From assembly GCA_037043015.1 (NCBI GenBank), contig CM073324.1:24258097-24322096 (forward strand): a stretch of DNA of 64,000 nucleotides, written 5' to 3'. The translations under genes were made by a program, and so were the position numbers. Source of the stretch: Bryum argenteum. Taxonomy: Eukaryota > Streptophyta > Bryopsida > Bryales > Bryaceae. The notes below the pieces were generated by a model that saw nothing but the letters and a program-made list of their open reading frames with translations, searched no databases and had not been told where the DNA came from. Positions 21,123 to 32,990 of this stretch are shown piece by piece. Each line of letters opens with the position of its first letter. The stretch's first letter is position 1.

Positions 21123-24100
21123 CCCTCTTGGACTTTGAGTCGTAAGAGCTTAGTGGAGCAACTCACCAATGACAGCGCTATCAGGGTCGAAATGAGCCTC
21201 TCGAATTTCCAATGCTCGGCGGGCAATAGGTTCAGCTTCAGCAGGTCGGTCCAAATGGTGCAAGGCAGTGGCAAGCATCTCCAAGGGCACGGAGACTTGA
21301 GGAGAATCTGGACCCAAGTCCTCAATTGCTAGTTTCAAGGTGCGCCGCAACAAAGGCAACGCCTTCTCATGCTTCTCACCCACAGCATACGCTGTTGCCA
21401 AGTTTTGCAGATGCACTATCAACGTCGGGTGCTCAGGACCCACTAACCTCTCTCTCACAACCAGATTCGTTTCCCACAGCTCCTCAGCCTCCTCGTTCCT
21501 GCCTACAAGGCTGAGGAGTTCCGCCAAATCTGCCCGCGCTGTTTCCAATGACGAATCATCTTCCTCCAAGTTGCTGCATGATTCCATAATTTGTATTCCT
21601 TCCTCGGACAATGCAATGGCGTCATCAACTGAACCTGTTAAAATTCCCACGATGGTTATTCAGTGCGTCAATGAGTGAAATGAATATACTCCGGAGAGAG
21701 TAGTGTGAACGGGAAGAGAGTGTGAAAGTTGTAGTTGCATACCCCCAGAAGCATATACTCGGGCTAGTGCACATTTAGCAATCCCATATCTCCCGTCCTT
21801 CGTTCCGTAAGCTTTCTCCACAAGCTCTATTGCTCTGTACAACCACAAGTCTGTTCAACAGATTGCAACTCAACTAGATGTGTCCGTGCAATAAGGGATC
21901 TCAAGGAACATCCTACAATTCAAGGCATGCTTTTAGTCAACGGAGAATCCAGCGGTCAGATGCTATTTTGGAAAAGAGCATGATCTGGGTAGTATCATCA
22001 TCAAGGAGAGACTCAATGAAGCTAGATTTTGATTGTGATGACTAACCTCTGCAGAGCACTTTCAGCTTCATTGAGCCTCTCGACCTCCAGGAGGCACTGT
22101 CCTAATTTTGAAAGAGGGAGTGCAAGTGAAGTGTCTGCCGGCCCTCTTGTTTTCTCAATTATAGCTATGATACGATTGTACACCTCAATGGCATTTACAG
22201 AATCGTCCATATCGTTGTAACAGTTAGCCAACTCCAAAAGAGTGTCTGTTATCAATGGACTCTCGGCTCCTGCATATAAACAACACAACGACATGAGCTA
22301 CGTACTGGACTCGCATTATTTTAATGAAAGATCTTGGATCAACTACGCAAGAAACCACATCAAATTACTGACTTGAAGGCAAACCGTATTGTACTAAAAC
22401 CGTTGATGATAAATGCGAGTCTCAGAATAACAATAGACAAGAGAAGTGACCCTTGTTTACAGTGATGCTCGAAAGAATGTTCCATTGAATAAAAGGATGT
22501 TACCTACTTACCGACTAAATCCTCTTGAATTTCAAGACTTTTCAGAATTAAAGGAAGCCCCTCTTCAGGTTTGCCTAATTCAGTGTACATGGATCCTGTG
22601 TGTTCTAGTACCCTGTCGGCAAGAGGTTGTAGTGAATCGATACCAATATCCTCCATCAAATCTTTAATCTGCAGGCATGCACATGTTAAGATTACTGGAA
22701 GAAACAACAAATATTGAGTAGCAGAACTATTTGACAATACGAACCTGGTCTAGAAGAACTTCGGTCTCCTCGAATTCACCCATGCTCATTTTCAGAGAGG
22801 CGAGAGTATCCAGCATAGCTACTTGCTCCATTCCTCTATAGCCAGACTCGAGCTGCTCGGATAATACTTCAAGATTAGCATCTATTAAACCAAGAGCCCC
22901 TTCCGCATCTCCTTCTTCCACCAATTTAAGAACTTGATCCGTGAGCTCTTGTAGCTGTTCTTGCATGCCAGTCACTTCACTCACTAAGCCCTTCATATCA
23001 TTATAATCCACAGAATGCCTGTCAACAACCACAGATAATTAGAGGATAATAATATCATTATAAATATAACTGGGCTTGAAAATGCTTCTTCAACCTGAAA
23101 TAGTTTCAATCCGATATCTTACAAAAGACACGACAATATGGATGGAAAAGACTTACCCCATTTCCTTCAAGACATGCTCCGCAGTTCCATCGTCGTTTGA
23201 TTGCAAAGCCCTTGTAAAGCGGTTGAACTGATCCTCAAGCGGCGACTCCTGAGAGCCCCTGAAAGAAAGAGGATCCACCCAGAGGTAAATAAAGAAACCA
23301 AACCAAGAAGTGACAAAAACAAGTCTAACAAAGAGCCACAGTGACACGGCTTACCCCATTTCTTTCGTACCCTGCTCACGCTGCTCACCCTGCTCACCCT
23401 GCTCACCCTGCTCACCCTGCTCACCCTGCTTACCCATTAATCCACCATCTATTAAGAGAGACTTTGCGAATTGATTGAATTGATCTTCAACCGCTCCATC
23501 ATCGGTATACCTGGCAAACAAAGGGAAGAAATAAGATGTGATAAAAGCAACCAAGAAAACATGAAGGGAATGACCCCTTTGCTGACGAGAGGGAATAACG
23601 AAAACACCAGAAGCACAACTTACCCCAATTCCTTCATAATCTGCTCAGCTGCTTCGTTATCATTCTCTGCCATAGCCTTTTTGAAACGCTCATACTGTTC
23701 CTCAAGCACCGTATCCCCAAAACTTCTGCGAACAAGAAATTGATTAAGGCTGTTAGAACGAACTAGAGATACAACCATATGAATCCAAAAAACTTCATTA
23801 TTATCGCTCAAATGTATCGGTCAGATGACGACTTGTTACAAAAAAAAATTAGGTGATATCTGTGTGAAAACTAGGCTGGAGCAAGACGTGTTACTTAAGC
23901 ACATTATAGAAGAATTCAGAAGTCTCTGGTTTTATAACGAACACTTGAAACAGCTGGTCCACACCTATATTTTAAGCTCGACAATAATACATCTGAAACT
24001 CTCTCATCCAACATGAGAAACGCAAGAATACATAAAGTCTTACCCCATTTCATCAATAACCTGCTCAGCGAGCTTCTCATCTTGTAACAAAATCGCCTTT

Positions 24101-25311
24101 GCAAATCGCTGGAACTGACCCTCAAGCGCTGCGTTAGCTTTCTTGAATTCATTCTCGACTACCTCTAACTTGTTAAACTCGTTGCTCCCAGAATTTCCTT
24201 CTGCCTTTCTGCAATTTCAATGTTGATCATCCTCAAAAGTTAAGTAACTTCATGATAACTTCTAAACCATGTTCAATGTCGCTGAAGCTCAAATATGTGT
24301 TTGATAGTAACAAGACCTTTTCATCCTTTTCATCAGCAAGGGCAGGGCGGGGCAATGCCACAACAGTACTAAGACAACCTCCTCTCAGCACAGGAGATTC
24401 GTACTCTCTTCTATACAAAACAAATGCTTAGATTGTTTAGCCTCACTTACATCGGCAGTATACGGCCATAATTGTCTTTTAGTCTTTCGGAGTGTCTGCA
24501 TACAACAAAATACATTGAATCAGCTGCTTACAAGAATAGAAAATAAATAATCACGAATTTGATTCACGAAGCTCACCTATTAGCAATGCAACGATGTCGT
24601 TCCAAAGACACTCCTGTAAAGCTCGAAGATGGCAGCCATTTGCAGGAGACTACTTGTGAGGCCACGCTCCTCTTCAAGCATGCTTGTGACCGAGTCAAAG
24701 CAACATTAGGTTCCCCAACTTTCCTGCACCATATCAAAGAATTTTCAGAATCCTCTCCACCGTGACAATCATAAATTCAACTCGTCGCATTTTGAGCCTA
24801 TCTGCTACCCGAGAGACACTCACAGCATCCAAAATTCAATGGAACTTCTGAAATTAAACTCCAGTCAAGTAACAATTGAGCTTAAAAAAAAATCATGAAT
24901 CTATCAAGGATTTTGAAACGAAACGCACGGTGACTCGTTACACGTCAAATTAGTTCTATCACCGCCGCTTGCAAACACACACCTATCAACTCTCACAATG
25001 TCTCGCCGCTAAACGAAAATTTAACGGTACTCACGAATGAAATACCTTCTACTAACAACAATCTATAAACCCTAAACCCTGATACTTCAGAAACTCTAAC
25101 AACGGAGCTAGAGATTTTTAAATTTTTAAGTCAAGCGTTACGAGAGAAGCTTGCACTTAGATAGAGTAAGTGCAATTGAAATTGAAACAGCTATCCTTTT
25201 ACACTCGACTAATTCATCAAATGTAGCGGTGATACAGAGGTCAGAATTTTATAAGAATAAGAGTAATCACCCGGCGGTTGAGACGGAGAACACAAGCGCC
25301 GTCGTCGCCAT
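20392..25311 (-). CDS. Plastid-type tetratricopeptide-repeat protein (kinesin-light-chain-like), 787 aa
   Basis: Thirteen exons (minus): 25271-25311, 24577-24723, 24451-24495, 24044-24208, 23624-23725, 23355-23510, 23157-23258, 22745-23018, 22512-22668, 22047-22269, 21743-21834, 21167-21634, 20392-20783. All have GT..AG borders and phases that close to 788 codons. The first ~63 residues are Ser/Arg-rich with few acids, like a plastid transit peptide. Residues ~115-250 hold four repeats ending in [KD]E[ML]G, each from its own exon. Residues ~265-740 are KLC/nephrocystin-type TPRs (e.g. [59 protein letters not shown]). The tail is acidic ([33 protein letters not shown]). TPRs bind other proteins; the partner cannot be seen here. 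A telobox lies in intron 1 (25067-25080). Confidence 0.9.
21076..21115. repeat. (AT)n microsatellite in a TPR-gene intron
   Basis: About 20 AT units in the last intron of the TPR gene. Confidence 0.95.
23157..24208 (-). repeat. Four tandemly duplicated exons of the TPR gene
   Basis: The repeat-coding ends of exons 4-7 share one pattern: [64 protein letters not shown]. All end in phase GG|GT. Exons 5 and 7 are 102 nt and exon 6 is 156 nt. The extra 54 nt in exon 6 comes from a run of 9-bp GGTGAGCAG units that encode GEQ. Confidence 0.9.
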
Positions 25312-26116
25312 TGTGAAGCAATATCTTCAATCGGCAAGCACCGCTGGTGGCTCCTCTTTCCCTTCCCTTCACATGCGAGTCTCTTCTCGCAATGAAAAGC
25401 CCTGCTTAAACCCTCGCTGGGAGAATGCTTGCAACAAGTAAGCTTGTGAATGAATGAAAATATCTACGGAATGAAGATTCAAGAGCAATTTTGTTGCGAG
25501 TTTTGTTGTTGCAATTCCTCCCGCGGATAAGAAAAGCAGGTCTTGAGGATATGGTCCCTTTCGTCATGGAGTCCCCATTCACACCGCCGCAGCTATGGAT
25601 ACTGACCGACTAGACTTCTTTTTTCGTGTGGAATTGAGGTCCTCAAATCTTAAGCGGTTTCAATCAAATTTTAAGGCCGGTTCACATTAGCCGTCCAAGT
25701 CGTCGCCCAAACTCCTCTCATTCTTGTTTTGCAAGTGACATAATGATCTCAAGCACCACCGGTGGGATTGGGGGGCATGAGGTGTCGTTGGAAGCAAGTT
25801 TTTTTGGTAGAATTGTGGAAAACATTCGGATTGTTGAACGGGTCGACGTATCCCGAGATATTGAGTTTCGAAATACCTATGACCCCAAAAATAATGAAAA
25901 TTATTTGTATGGGAGTGGCAACTCCGCGGGGGTGTACTAGTTTTTATTGGAAAAAAAAATTGGCCTCTTGACCAAAGTTTGGGTTTCCATTTTCATCACA
26001 TCCAGACTCTTGACCTCCGAATAGATGGGGATAGTGTGAGTCGCACCTAGGCTCAAGAAGTTCTTCAACCTCTAAATGCCTAAATAATTATTTTCATGGT
26101 TGATAGAAAGATTTAA
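25312..26116. other. TPR gene upstream region and spacer
   Basis: 25312-25560 is the likely promoter of the minus-strand TPR gene. It resembles the region upstream of the decayed copy only near the start codon. The rest holds no gene I can support. Confidence 0.4.
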
Positions 26117-26376
26117 CCCCTAACTCTCCTCAAAACCTGAAACGGGTTTTGAAGGTTCCCGCAGGAGAAAAACTCAGCCAACTTTGACCATTATAATCTC
26201 ACAAATGAGGAAGAATGAACGGTTCAAATTTGGAATGTGAGATGAATGTCAAGTGAACTTTGAGATCTTACGGTTGAATCTTTCAAATAATGCTTGGATT
26301 GAGATTTTTTGAGCTGAATCTAAAGGAAGGTCAAATTTTGTGACTTAGACCGTTTTGCAACAAGGAGAGTTAGGGG
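26117..26376. mobile_element. TTAA-flanked (piggyBac-like) MITE, 260 bp
   Basis: Both ends lie inside TTAA (26113-26116 and 26377-26380). The terminal inverted repeat is CCCCTAACTCTCCT, with no mismatch between the ends. A TTAA target and CCC-starting ends are the signature of the piggyBac superfamily. It has no coding capacity. Confidence 0.65.
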
Positions 26377-26488
26377 TTAAAGGACTCATGTAGAAATATC
26401 AATGTATCTCTCTAAAATATATCTTGTATAATTTTCAGTGGAATTTGTATACCATATCAAGTTTCTTTAATTGTTTTTTATCTCATTA

Positions 26489-26868
26489 GAGAAATCCGCT
26501 AAGTAAGACGGACTGGGGACGAGAATACCCAGTTTTGGTCGGACTGGGGACGAAAAGTCGAACTGGGCACCAACTTTTTACACTACGATCGAACTGGGGG
26601 CTAAACTCAAGAATGCACCGATTGTGATGGTATTCCGAGTTTGGTCCCTAGTTTGACTTGGTGCCCAGTCCGCAGCACAGCGAGAAGCTAGAGTGAAGAG
26701 TTCGGAGGGGCAGCGCCGAGCGCCGAACATCTGGTCCCCAATTTCGTGCATTTGGTCCCCAGTTTGCTCTACTTAGCGGATAACCGAAAACTAGGCACGA
26801 AACGACGGACTGGGGACCAACTGGGGATCAACTAAGGTCCAAACTGGGGACTACTTGGCGGATTTCTC
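26489..26868. mobile_element. TA-flanked MITE, 380 bp (copy 1)
   Basis: Inverted ends GAGAAATCCGCTAAGTA and GAGAAATCCGCCAAGTA, flanked by TA on both sides. The inside repeats ACTGGGGAC-type motifs in both orientations. A second copy is at 40914-41270. TA flanks suggest a Tc1/mariner-type MITE, though the ends do not match Stowaway. Confidence 0.7.
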
Positions 26869-27883
26869 TATTGTATAGTAGAAATTGCATTTGAAAAATA
26901 CTCCAATTATTATAATGTGAAAATCTATCGTGGTGTTTTGTTTGTTTGCATATATTTACAATTTCAAAACTAGTGTTAGAATCAAAGTTGGCTTGCATCA
27001 AAATGGTTAGGAGGGGGTGAGAGCATGTTGAAGCACAACATGGGGAAGCATGTGGATATATTGGGAATTAGAGAAGTAGGTGGTGATATTGGAAGCATTT
27101 CCAAACAGGACGATGGAAGGAAGGCAAAAGGCTATTCAAATCAAAAGTAAACCCACCCTAGAAAAATATGCTCTAAAATCACTTTCCTCTCGAATCACTT
27201 TGTGCTAGAAGAGAATGACATGAGATAAACACTAATTGCTATTGGCTTCACAACTAAACAATGTAGTAGATGAATGAAAATGCAACACCAAATGAATTTT
27301 CATGCAACCTAAATTTCACTATTTCTCTATTATCATCTCAAGGATCAACGATTTGTGCCAAGTAAAATTTTGCTCTCTTTGAATACACAATTCCAATCAA
27401 CTCCATGTATGAGTAAATATGATATGATAGGCGAATTAAAATATTAAAATATTCAAACTACCAAAACAAAACTTTTGGAAGAAAAGGTGTTTACTCAAAA
27501 ATCTTGAAATCCTCCCAGAAGATACAAATGTCAAACTAAAAATCTTAAAAGCCAAATGATTATTTGACAACCAAGTGTTGACCTGTAACTTTATCAAATC
27601 ATTCTACTCATGAATATAGCCCCCATTCGCCTTGTAAATGGAGAAGGTTCTAGGTCGAGAAGGACGAACAGACAAACGAACACCCTGTTGGATGAATGAA
27701 AAAGAGGATGAACGTAGCAGGCTCCCAACGGGACCAATTTAGGGTTTTGTTTTCGTCACAGTTCAACTGTTTTGATTTTGCAAGGCCAGAGCTCATCACG
27801 GCAGAGCATCGGATCGAGCTTGTTATGCATTCGGCATAACACTCTCTTTGCATTGCATTTGATTTTTTCCCCTGATCGTAACG
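26869..27883. other. AT-rich spacer upstream of CCT theta
   Basis: No gene is supportable. The last ~250 bases should be the promoter and leader of the gene at 27884; a GGGTTTTG telobox-like motif is at 27733. Confidence 0.4.
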
Positions 27884-29539
27884 ATGTCGGGGTTCCATTT
27901 GCCGAGCAACTATGGCATGCAGGGAATGCTCAAGGAAGGGCACAAGCTCATTTCAGGGCTAGAGGAGGCGGTTCTCAAGAACATCGAAGCATGTCAACAA
28001 GTCTCCAAGATCGCCTCAAGCTCTCTAGGTCCCAATGGCATGAACAAGATGGTGATCAACCACTTGGACAAGCTATTCGTCACGAACGACGCCGGCACCA
28101 TTTTGCAGGAACTCGAAGTCCAGCACCCGGCAGCCAAGGTGCTCGTCTTGGCGGCGAAGGCGCAACAGGAAGAGGTCGGCGATGCGGCCAATCTCGTCGT
28201 CTCCTTCGCCGGTGAGCTTCTTGGCGGCGCTGAGCAACTGATCCGCACCGGACTCCATCCGAGCGAGATCGTTTCAGGGTACGCCAAAGCTTCTCTTAAG
28301 GCTTTGGAGATTTTAGGAAATGATCTTGTTGTCCCCGGCTCGGACACCATGGACGTCCGCGACCTCGAGCAGGTCGTGCATCGCATGAAGTCTGCCGTTG
28401 CCAGCAAGCAATATGGCCAGGAAAGCATCCTCTGCCCCTTGATTGCCGATGCTTGCATCCAAGTTTGCCCTAAGAACCCGATGAACTTCAACGTCGACAA
28501 TGTCCGCGTCGTGAAAATCGTCGGAGGCGGGATCCACGACACTCAAGTTGTGCGTGGCATGGTGTTAAAAAGCGAGAGCGTCGGCACTATCAAGATCGCG
28601 CAAAATGCGAAGGTCGCTGTCTTCGGAGGCGGCATTGACACTTCCGCTACCGAGACGAAAGGTACTGTCCTCATCAACAGCGGTTTGGAGCTTGAGCAAT
28701 ACGCCAAGACCGAAGAAGCGAAAGTGGAGGAGCTTATCAAATCCATCGCCGCTTCTGGAGCTACGGTCGTCGTCAGTGGTGGCGCTGTAGGGGAGATGGC
28801 GCTCCATTTCTGTGAACGCTATAAACTTATGGTGATCAAGATTGCTTCGAAGTTTGAGCTTCGTCGTTTCTGTCGCACAACGGGTGCGATTTCTTTAGTT
28901 AAATTGCAGCAGCCAACTGCTGATGAAATAGGATACGCTGATTCCATTGTATCTCAAGAGTTGGGAGGAACTAGGGTTACGATTGTGAAGAACGAAACAG
29001 GTGGAAACTTGGTGGCGACTTTGGTGATTCGAGGAAGCACGGACAGCTTGTTGGACGATGTTGAGCGAGCAGTTGATGATGGTGTGAACTCTTACAAGGC
29101 CATGTGCCGGGATTGTAAGCTAGTACCTGGAGCTGGTGCCACAGAGATCGAGTTGGCCCAGAGATTGAAGGAGTATGGTGCAAAGGAGGCTGGTTTAGTC
29201 CAGTATGCAATCGATAAGTATGCTGATAGTCTCGAAGTTGTGCCCCGCATTCTATCTGAGAATGCTGGCTTGAACTCCACAGATGTGATCTCTTCCCTCT
29301 ATGCTGCTCATGCAGCTGGTCGGACGAGCGCGGGTGTAGACATTGAAACTGGTGCTGTTGTAGATATGGATCATGATACTGGAGTCTGGGATCTGCTCAC
29401 TCCCAAGTACTGGGCGTTGAAGTTGGCTACTGATGCTGCTTGCACTGTGCTCCGGGTGGATCAAATCATTATGGCTAAGCAAGCCGGAGGACCTAAGCCT
29501 AGAGGTGGACCTGGTGGTGACGGAGGAGATGACGACTAG
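27884..29539 (+). CDS. CCT8: T-complex protein 1 subunit theta (chaperonin CCT8), intronless
   Basis: One uninterrupted ORF of 551 aa, the usual length of the theta subunit of the cytosolic CCT/TRiC ring, which folds actin, tubulin and other proteins using ATP. Visible landmarks: LGPNGMNKMVINHLDK (48-63) and VTNDAGTI near the nucleotide site; QHPAAKVLVLAAKAQQEE (80-97); CERYKLMVIKIASKFELRRFCR; GSTDSLLDDVERAVDDGVN; LVPGAGATEIELAQRLKEY; and the C-terminal ACTVLRVDQIIMAK followed by a Gly/Asp tail. These match theta rather than other CCT subunits. The GDG motif at the nucleotide site reads GDAAN (99-103) where theta subunits usually have GDGAN or GDGTN. Plant CCT genes usually contain introns, so the lack of them is odd. 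The first half is GC-rich and the second nearer average. Confidence 0.95.
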   Translation: MSGFHLPSNYGMQGMLKEGHKLISGLEEAVLKNIEACQQVSKIASSSLGPNGMNKMVINHLDKLFVTNDAGTILQELEVQHPAAKVLVLAAKAQQEEVGDAANLVVSFAGELLGGAEQLIRTGLHPSEIVSGYAKASLKALEILGNDLVVPGSDTMDVRDLEQVVHRMKSAVASKQYGQESILCPLIADACIQVCPKNPMNFNVDNVRVVKIVGGGIHDTQVVRGMVLKSESVGTIKIAQNAKVAVFGGGIDTSATETKGTVLINSGLELEQYAKTEEAKVEELIKSIAASGATVVVSGGAVGEMALHFCERYKLMVIKIASKFELRRFCRTTGAISLVKLQQPTADEIGYADSIVSQELGGTRVTIVKNETGGNLVATLVIRGSTDSLLDDVERAVDDGVNSYKAMCRDCKLVPGAGATEIELAQRLKEYGAKEAGLVQYAIDKYADSLEVVPRILSENAGLNSTDVISSLYAAHAAGRTSAGVDIETGAVVDMDHDTGVWDLLTPKYWALKLATDAACTVLRVDQIIMAKQAGGPKPRGGPGGDGGDDD

Positions 29540-30651
29540 ATGAGGAGGTTCAACATTCCTTTTAGTGAGATACCACTGCACATGGGGTCCTGGAGGTATG
29601 GTTCTTGTAGATCCACATAGGCCGAATGAATAGTTCTTGATCAAGGACCCCCAAATTTCCTATTCATCTGCTAAGTCTCCTTGCCATAGTCTTCAGGGTG
29701 TAGCTGTTGTGAGTCTAGCAGGTTTTTTGACGCTTCAGAAAGTTGGCATACAAAAATTAACTTTTTACATTGTAAGGCCCGCCTTCATTTTACGAATCAT
29801 ATAATTTTTCCCACTTGTAGGGTATCACTTCTGGGTTGATCACATCAGGTGGAGCGCAATGTACTTTTTTTGATTCTGAACGCTGGTTGTGCCTTGCAAT
29901 CGAAGTTTGAGATTTGATGAAAATGAAACGAAGGAGACAATTAGAAAAAGAAAATCGTCATTTGATTTTGCATATCATTTATGCCCTGCTCACTGTATTG
30001 AACCCTAAACATGTTCATTATTTTTTATGTAACGTTGGCGTTATCTTGTGGCTGGCATCATAAAAGAATTGCTGGATCGTGATCCATCTCGTTCAGGTTG
30101 TTCTATTACGGATATACCAGTCAATACTCAAGAAATCTCAATGAGCTGGTATTTGAAAACTTGCCAGAGTACTTTCCCAAGTTTTTTGATTACAACGCCA
30201 TTCTTTCATTTTATCAAGAATAATTGCTTCTTCACAGGACGGTCTCTTGTAATTTCAACAACAAGCTTCCTCGGAACTAACCGAAGCTAATTTTGAGTGT
30301 TCAATCTTTCAGCTTTGCTTGAATGATATCAGGTTGAGCATCCCCATACAGATGCTTAACAACTCTTACTCCCTGATACGGACAAGCAACCAATCAACTC
30401 TAGGCATATATGTGATGTCTTCGACCAGAATTTTCGACTCTTGATCTTGAACTTCAAAGTAACAATTGGTATTCGAAATATAGAATGTCTCACAATCGTG
30501 GAGAGCAACTAAGTATCCTGAATGATCAAAACTTCCAACTTTCCTAAATTTTGCTCCACTCATTCTTGTTCTAAATGACTGAAGGACAATCAATTTTGAA
30601 GCTACTTATCAATGTCTTTGTACAAATGGGAACTTCTCCAACCCAAAGCCA
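29540..30651. other. Shared 3' region of CCT theta and the GH28 gene
   Basis: The two genes converge here. AT-rich, with no further gene or repeat that I can support. Confidence 0.45.
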
Positions 30652-32374
30652 TCAATCCAGATATGTGTTTTGGAAGTCCACCAAGTGCATCTCATGCACA
30701 GTGGAGGGGGTGAAATCAAATGGCAAGCCCCAATCCGACACATTCAAGGCTCCCTGCCATTGAACTGATACGTGTTGCATCCAAATATCCTCCACATACT
30801 CCATGAACCATCCGGACATGCGATGTGGCACCAATCCTTCGCAATCGGGTCGATAGTCATGGTACCCGCCCGGGTAGTTCGTCGATCTAGCCAATGTCAA
30901 GTTCATGTTTTTGAAATGGAGTCCTCGAAGAAGACTCTCTCGGGACCCTGCCAAAAATATGCCATTCTCAGATGTGGTGGAGATGTTGATGAAGCGGACG
31001 TTGTTTACCGTGCCTACTACCGTTTCCGGTGTCCGTGCACATGCTGATATGTAGATGGGCTCCGCGAGCCCCCACCAGGATGGGTCATAGTACCGCGTAC
31101 TCATTTGGATGTTGGCATATGTGACATTGTCTACATTGCCTGCACAAAGCAAAATCATATTCAATGCTTCAATAAAAAACCAGGCCAAAAATCACTACTA
31201 TACTTTCAATAACACAATCATGTCAGTGTTTATTGATATCATGACGAGTTTAAAAAGATCAAATTCTAGCTTAAAGCTTCAACAACACCAACCCTTTTTT
31301 TTTTAGTTATGTCACTTAGGAGTTTCTTTTTTGCAGACTTTTTCAGCATTTGGATGCATATGTACCTTCATCTCGGAGCTGAATCCCGAGCCCTCTATGG
31401 GAATCCACAATCACAAGCCTCTCAAAGTGAAGATTTCGTATGTCATCACTGGTGCCACTACCAAGTTTCACAGCACTGGATTTGGATCGGATCCAACAAT
31501 CGGTCGCAGTCAAATTGTACAATGGTCCCTCATTGCCAGTTTTTGCACAAATGGCATCGTCCCCTGTGTCTATATGACAATCTCGGATCACTGTGTTGTT
31601 GGATGATTCAATGTCGATGCCATCGTTGTTTGGGATGTTGAAGTCGCCGTAGATGGACACATTGTGGATGGAAATGTTGTCTGATTTCACTATGTGTAAG
31701 CTGCAATCGTAATCAACATGAATTTCACTCATTACACTAGTTTTATGTACAAAGAACAAAATGTGAAGAAATAATGTTTGGGTTCTGATAGGGTGAAGGG
31801 AAACATACCACCAATAAGCCGGATCACGAAGGAACACATTCGAAACACGCACATTCTTACACCCAATAAACCCCACCAACCTCGGCCGACACTCATCACC
31901 GACGCACTCCCCCGTTTCATTCCAACTTACCATGATATTCTTCTCCTCCTTAAACTCCACCACAAACTCCAATCCTTGACCCGTCACCACACCCCCTCCC
32001 GTGACCTCCACATTCTCAGCCCCCTCCGCCAAGATAGTGTACCATCGCCCAGGCTCGAAGTCCTGCTGCCGCGTACTGCCCAACAACACAGCCCCCTCCT
32101 CCACCCAGAGCGTTACATTGGTCCGCAAATGTAACGTGCCCGTCAAATAGCGTCCAGGTGGGATGTGCACCACTCCCCCGCCATGGTGGGAGGCGCAGAA
32201 ATCGATCGTGGCTTGAATGGCGAGTGTGTCGTACGACACTCCGGTGCCTGTTACCCCGAAGTCGCGAGCTTTGCACACCCGCCTCCCAGTTTCCAGGATC
32301 GATTCCGAAGCTCCCACCTTGTTCACGAGTGCTAGGATTAGAATCACTGCTGCCAGGCCTGAAAATCTCCCCAT
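30652..32374 (-). CDS. GH28 polygalacturonase-like secreted protein, 462 aa
   Basis: Three exons (31809-32374, 31366-31700, 30652-31139) with GT..AG borders and closing phases. The N-terminus is a signal peptide (MGRFSGLAAVILILALVNKVGAS). Next come the family start KARDFGVTGTGVSYDTLAIQ and GGGVVHIPPGRYLTGTLHL, then the parallel beta-helix of GH28. The catalytic region has NNDGID (~213-218), TGDDAIC (~234-240) and SHRGLGIQ, the positional equivalents of the NTDGxD, DD and GHG/GxGI motifs of pectin-cleaving enzymes. The canonical His of GHG is not obvious, which is usual for the divergent polygalacturonase-like clade. The role is probably cell-wall pectin cleavage or a related glycosidase activity; the substrate is not certain. 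Several N-x-S/T sites fit secretion. Confidence 0.9.
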
Positions 32375-32444
32375 CGCCAGTTTCTAGCTCCTAAAAGATC
32401 ACCCGCATTGTGTCCGATACCCTCCTTGTTCTCTTCCACTTTGT

Positions 32445-32990
32445 CAACTTCAGAGACCAGTTCCACTCGATGGCTGAATTCCACAATGCTTTCACCTCCA
32501 GTACAATAATTTAGAACCTAATATGGTTATGGAGAAATAAAACAAGGTCGTACTTGAATGATCACCTCCCCCGTTCAGTTTCAACTTCAGGACCAGTTCC
32601 ACTCGGTGATAGACTAATGCTCAATTCCACAATTCTTTCACCTCCAGTAATATAAACCTAGAACTTGTGGTTACAGAGCCAGGTAACAAGATCATTCTTC
32701 GATGACAGAGTAGACTTTGAAAAACTGCGATTGTGGGTTACTGTCTCTGTCACGATCGATCAGTTGCAGGAAACGGCGAGCGAGGAACCATATATTTAAC
32801 CTCCGCACCCAACTTCCGCTCGAAATAGACAAATGCTCAATCTCACGAAAAGCACAACGGTCTCACTGTCCCAATTCCAGGACCAGTTTCGCTCGCGATC
32901 GATTTCAAACTAAGACTCAAGTAGCAGATTGCGGCATAAACCTAGAGTCCAAGCTTCCAGAAGAATCAAACAAGGTCACATTTTGATGAT
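32445..32990. repeat. Direct repeats upstream of the GH28 gene
   Basis: Two clear copies (about 32445-32545 and 32575-32690) and a weaker third (32870-32990) share GGACCAGTTCCACTCG, CAATTCCACAAT and TTTCACCTCCAGTA, spaced about 130 bp apart. They lie 70-620 bp upstream of the minus-strand start, in the promoter. Confidence 0.65.

Noticed and set aside
23167-23424. ORF with RVSRVSRVS repeats
   Set aside because: An out-of-frame reading of the GEQ-coding 9-bp repeat in the TPR gene.
25743-25971. Two overlapping short ORFs
   Set aside because: Short, overlapping in different frames and without features.
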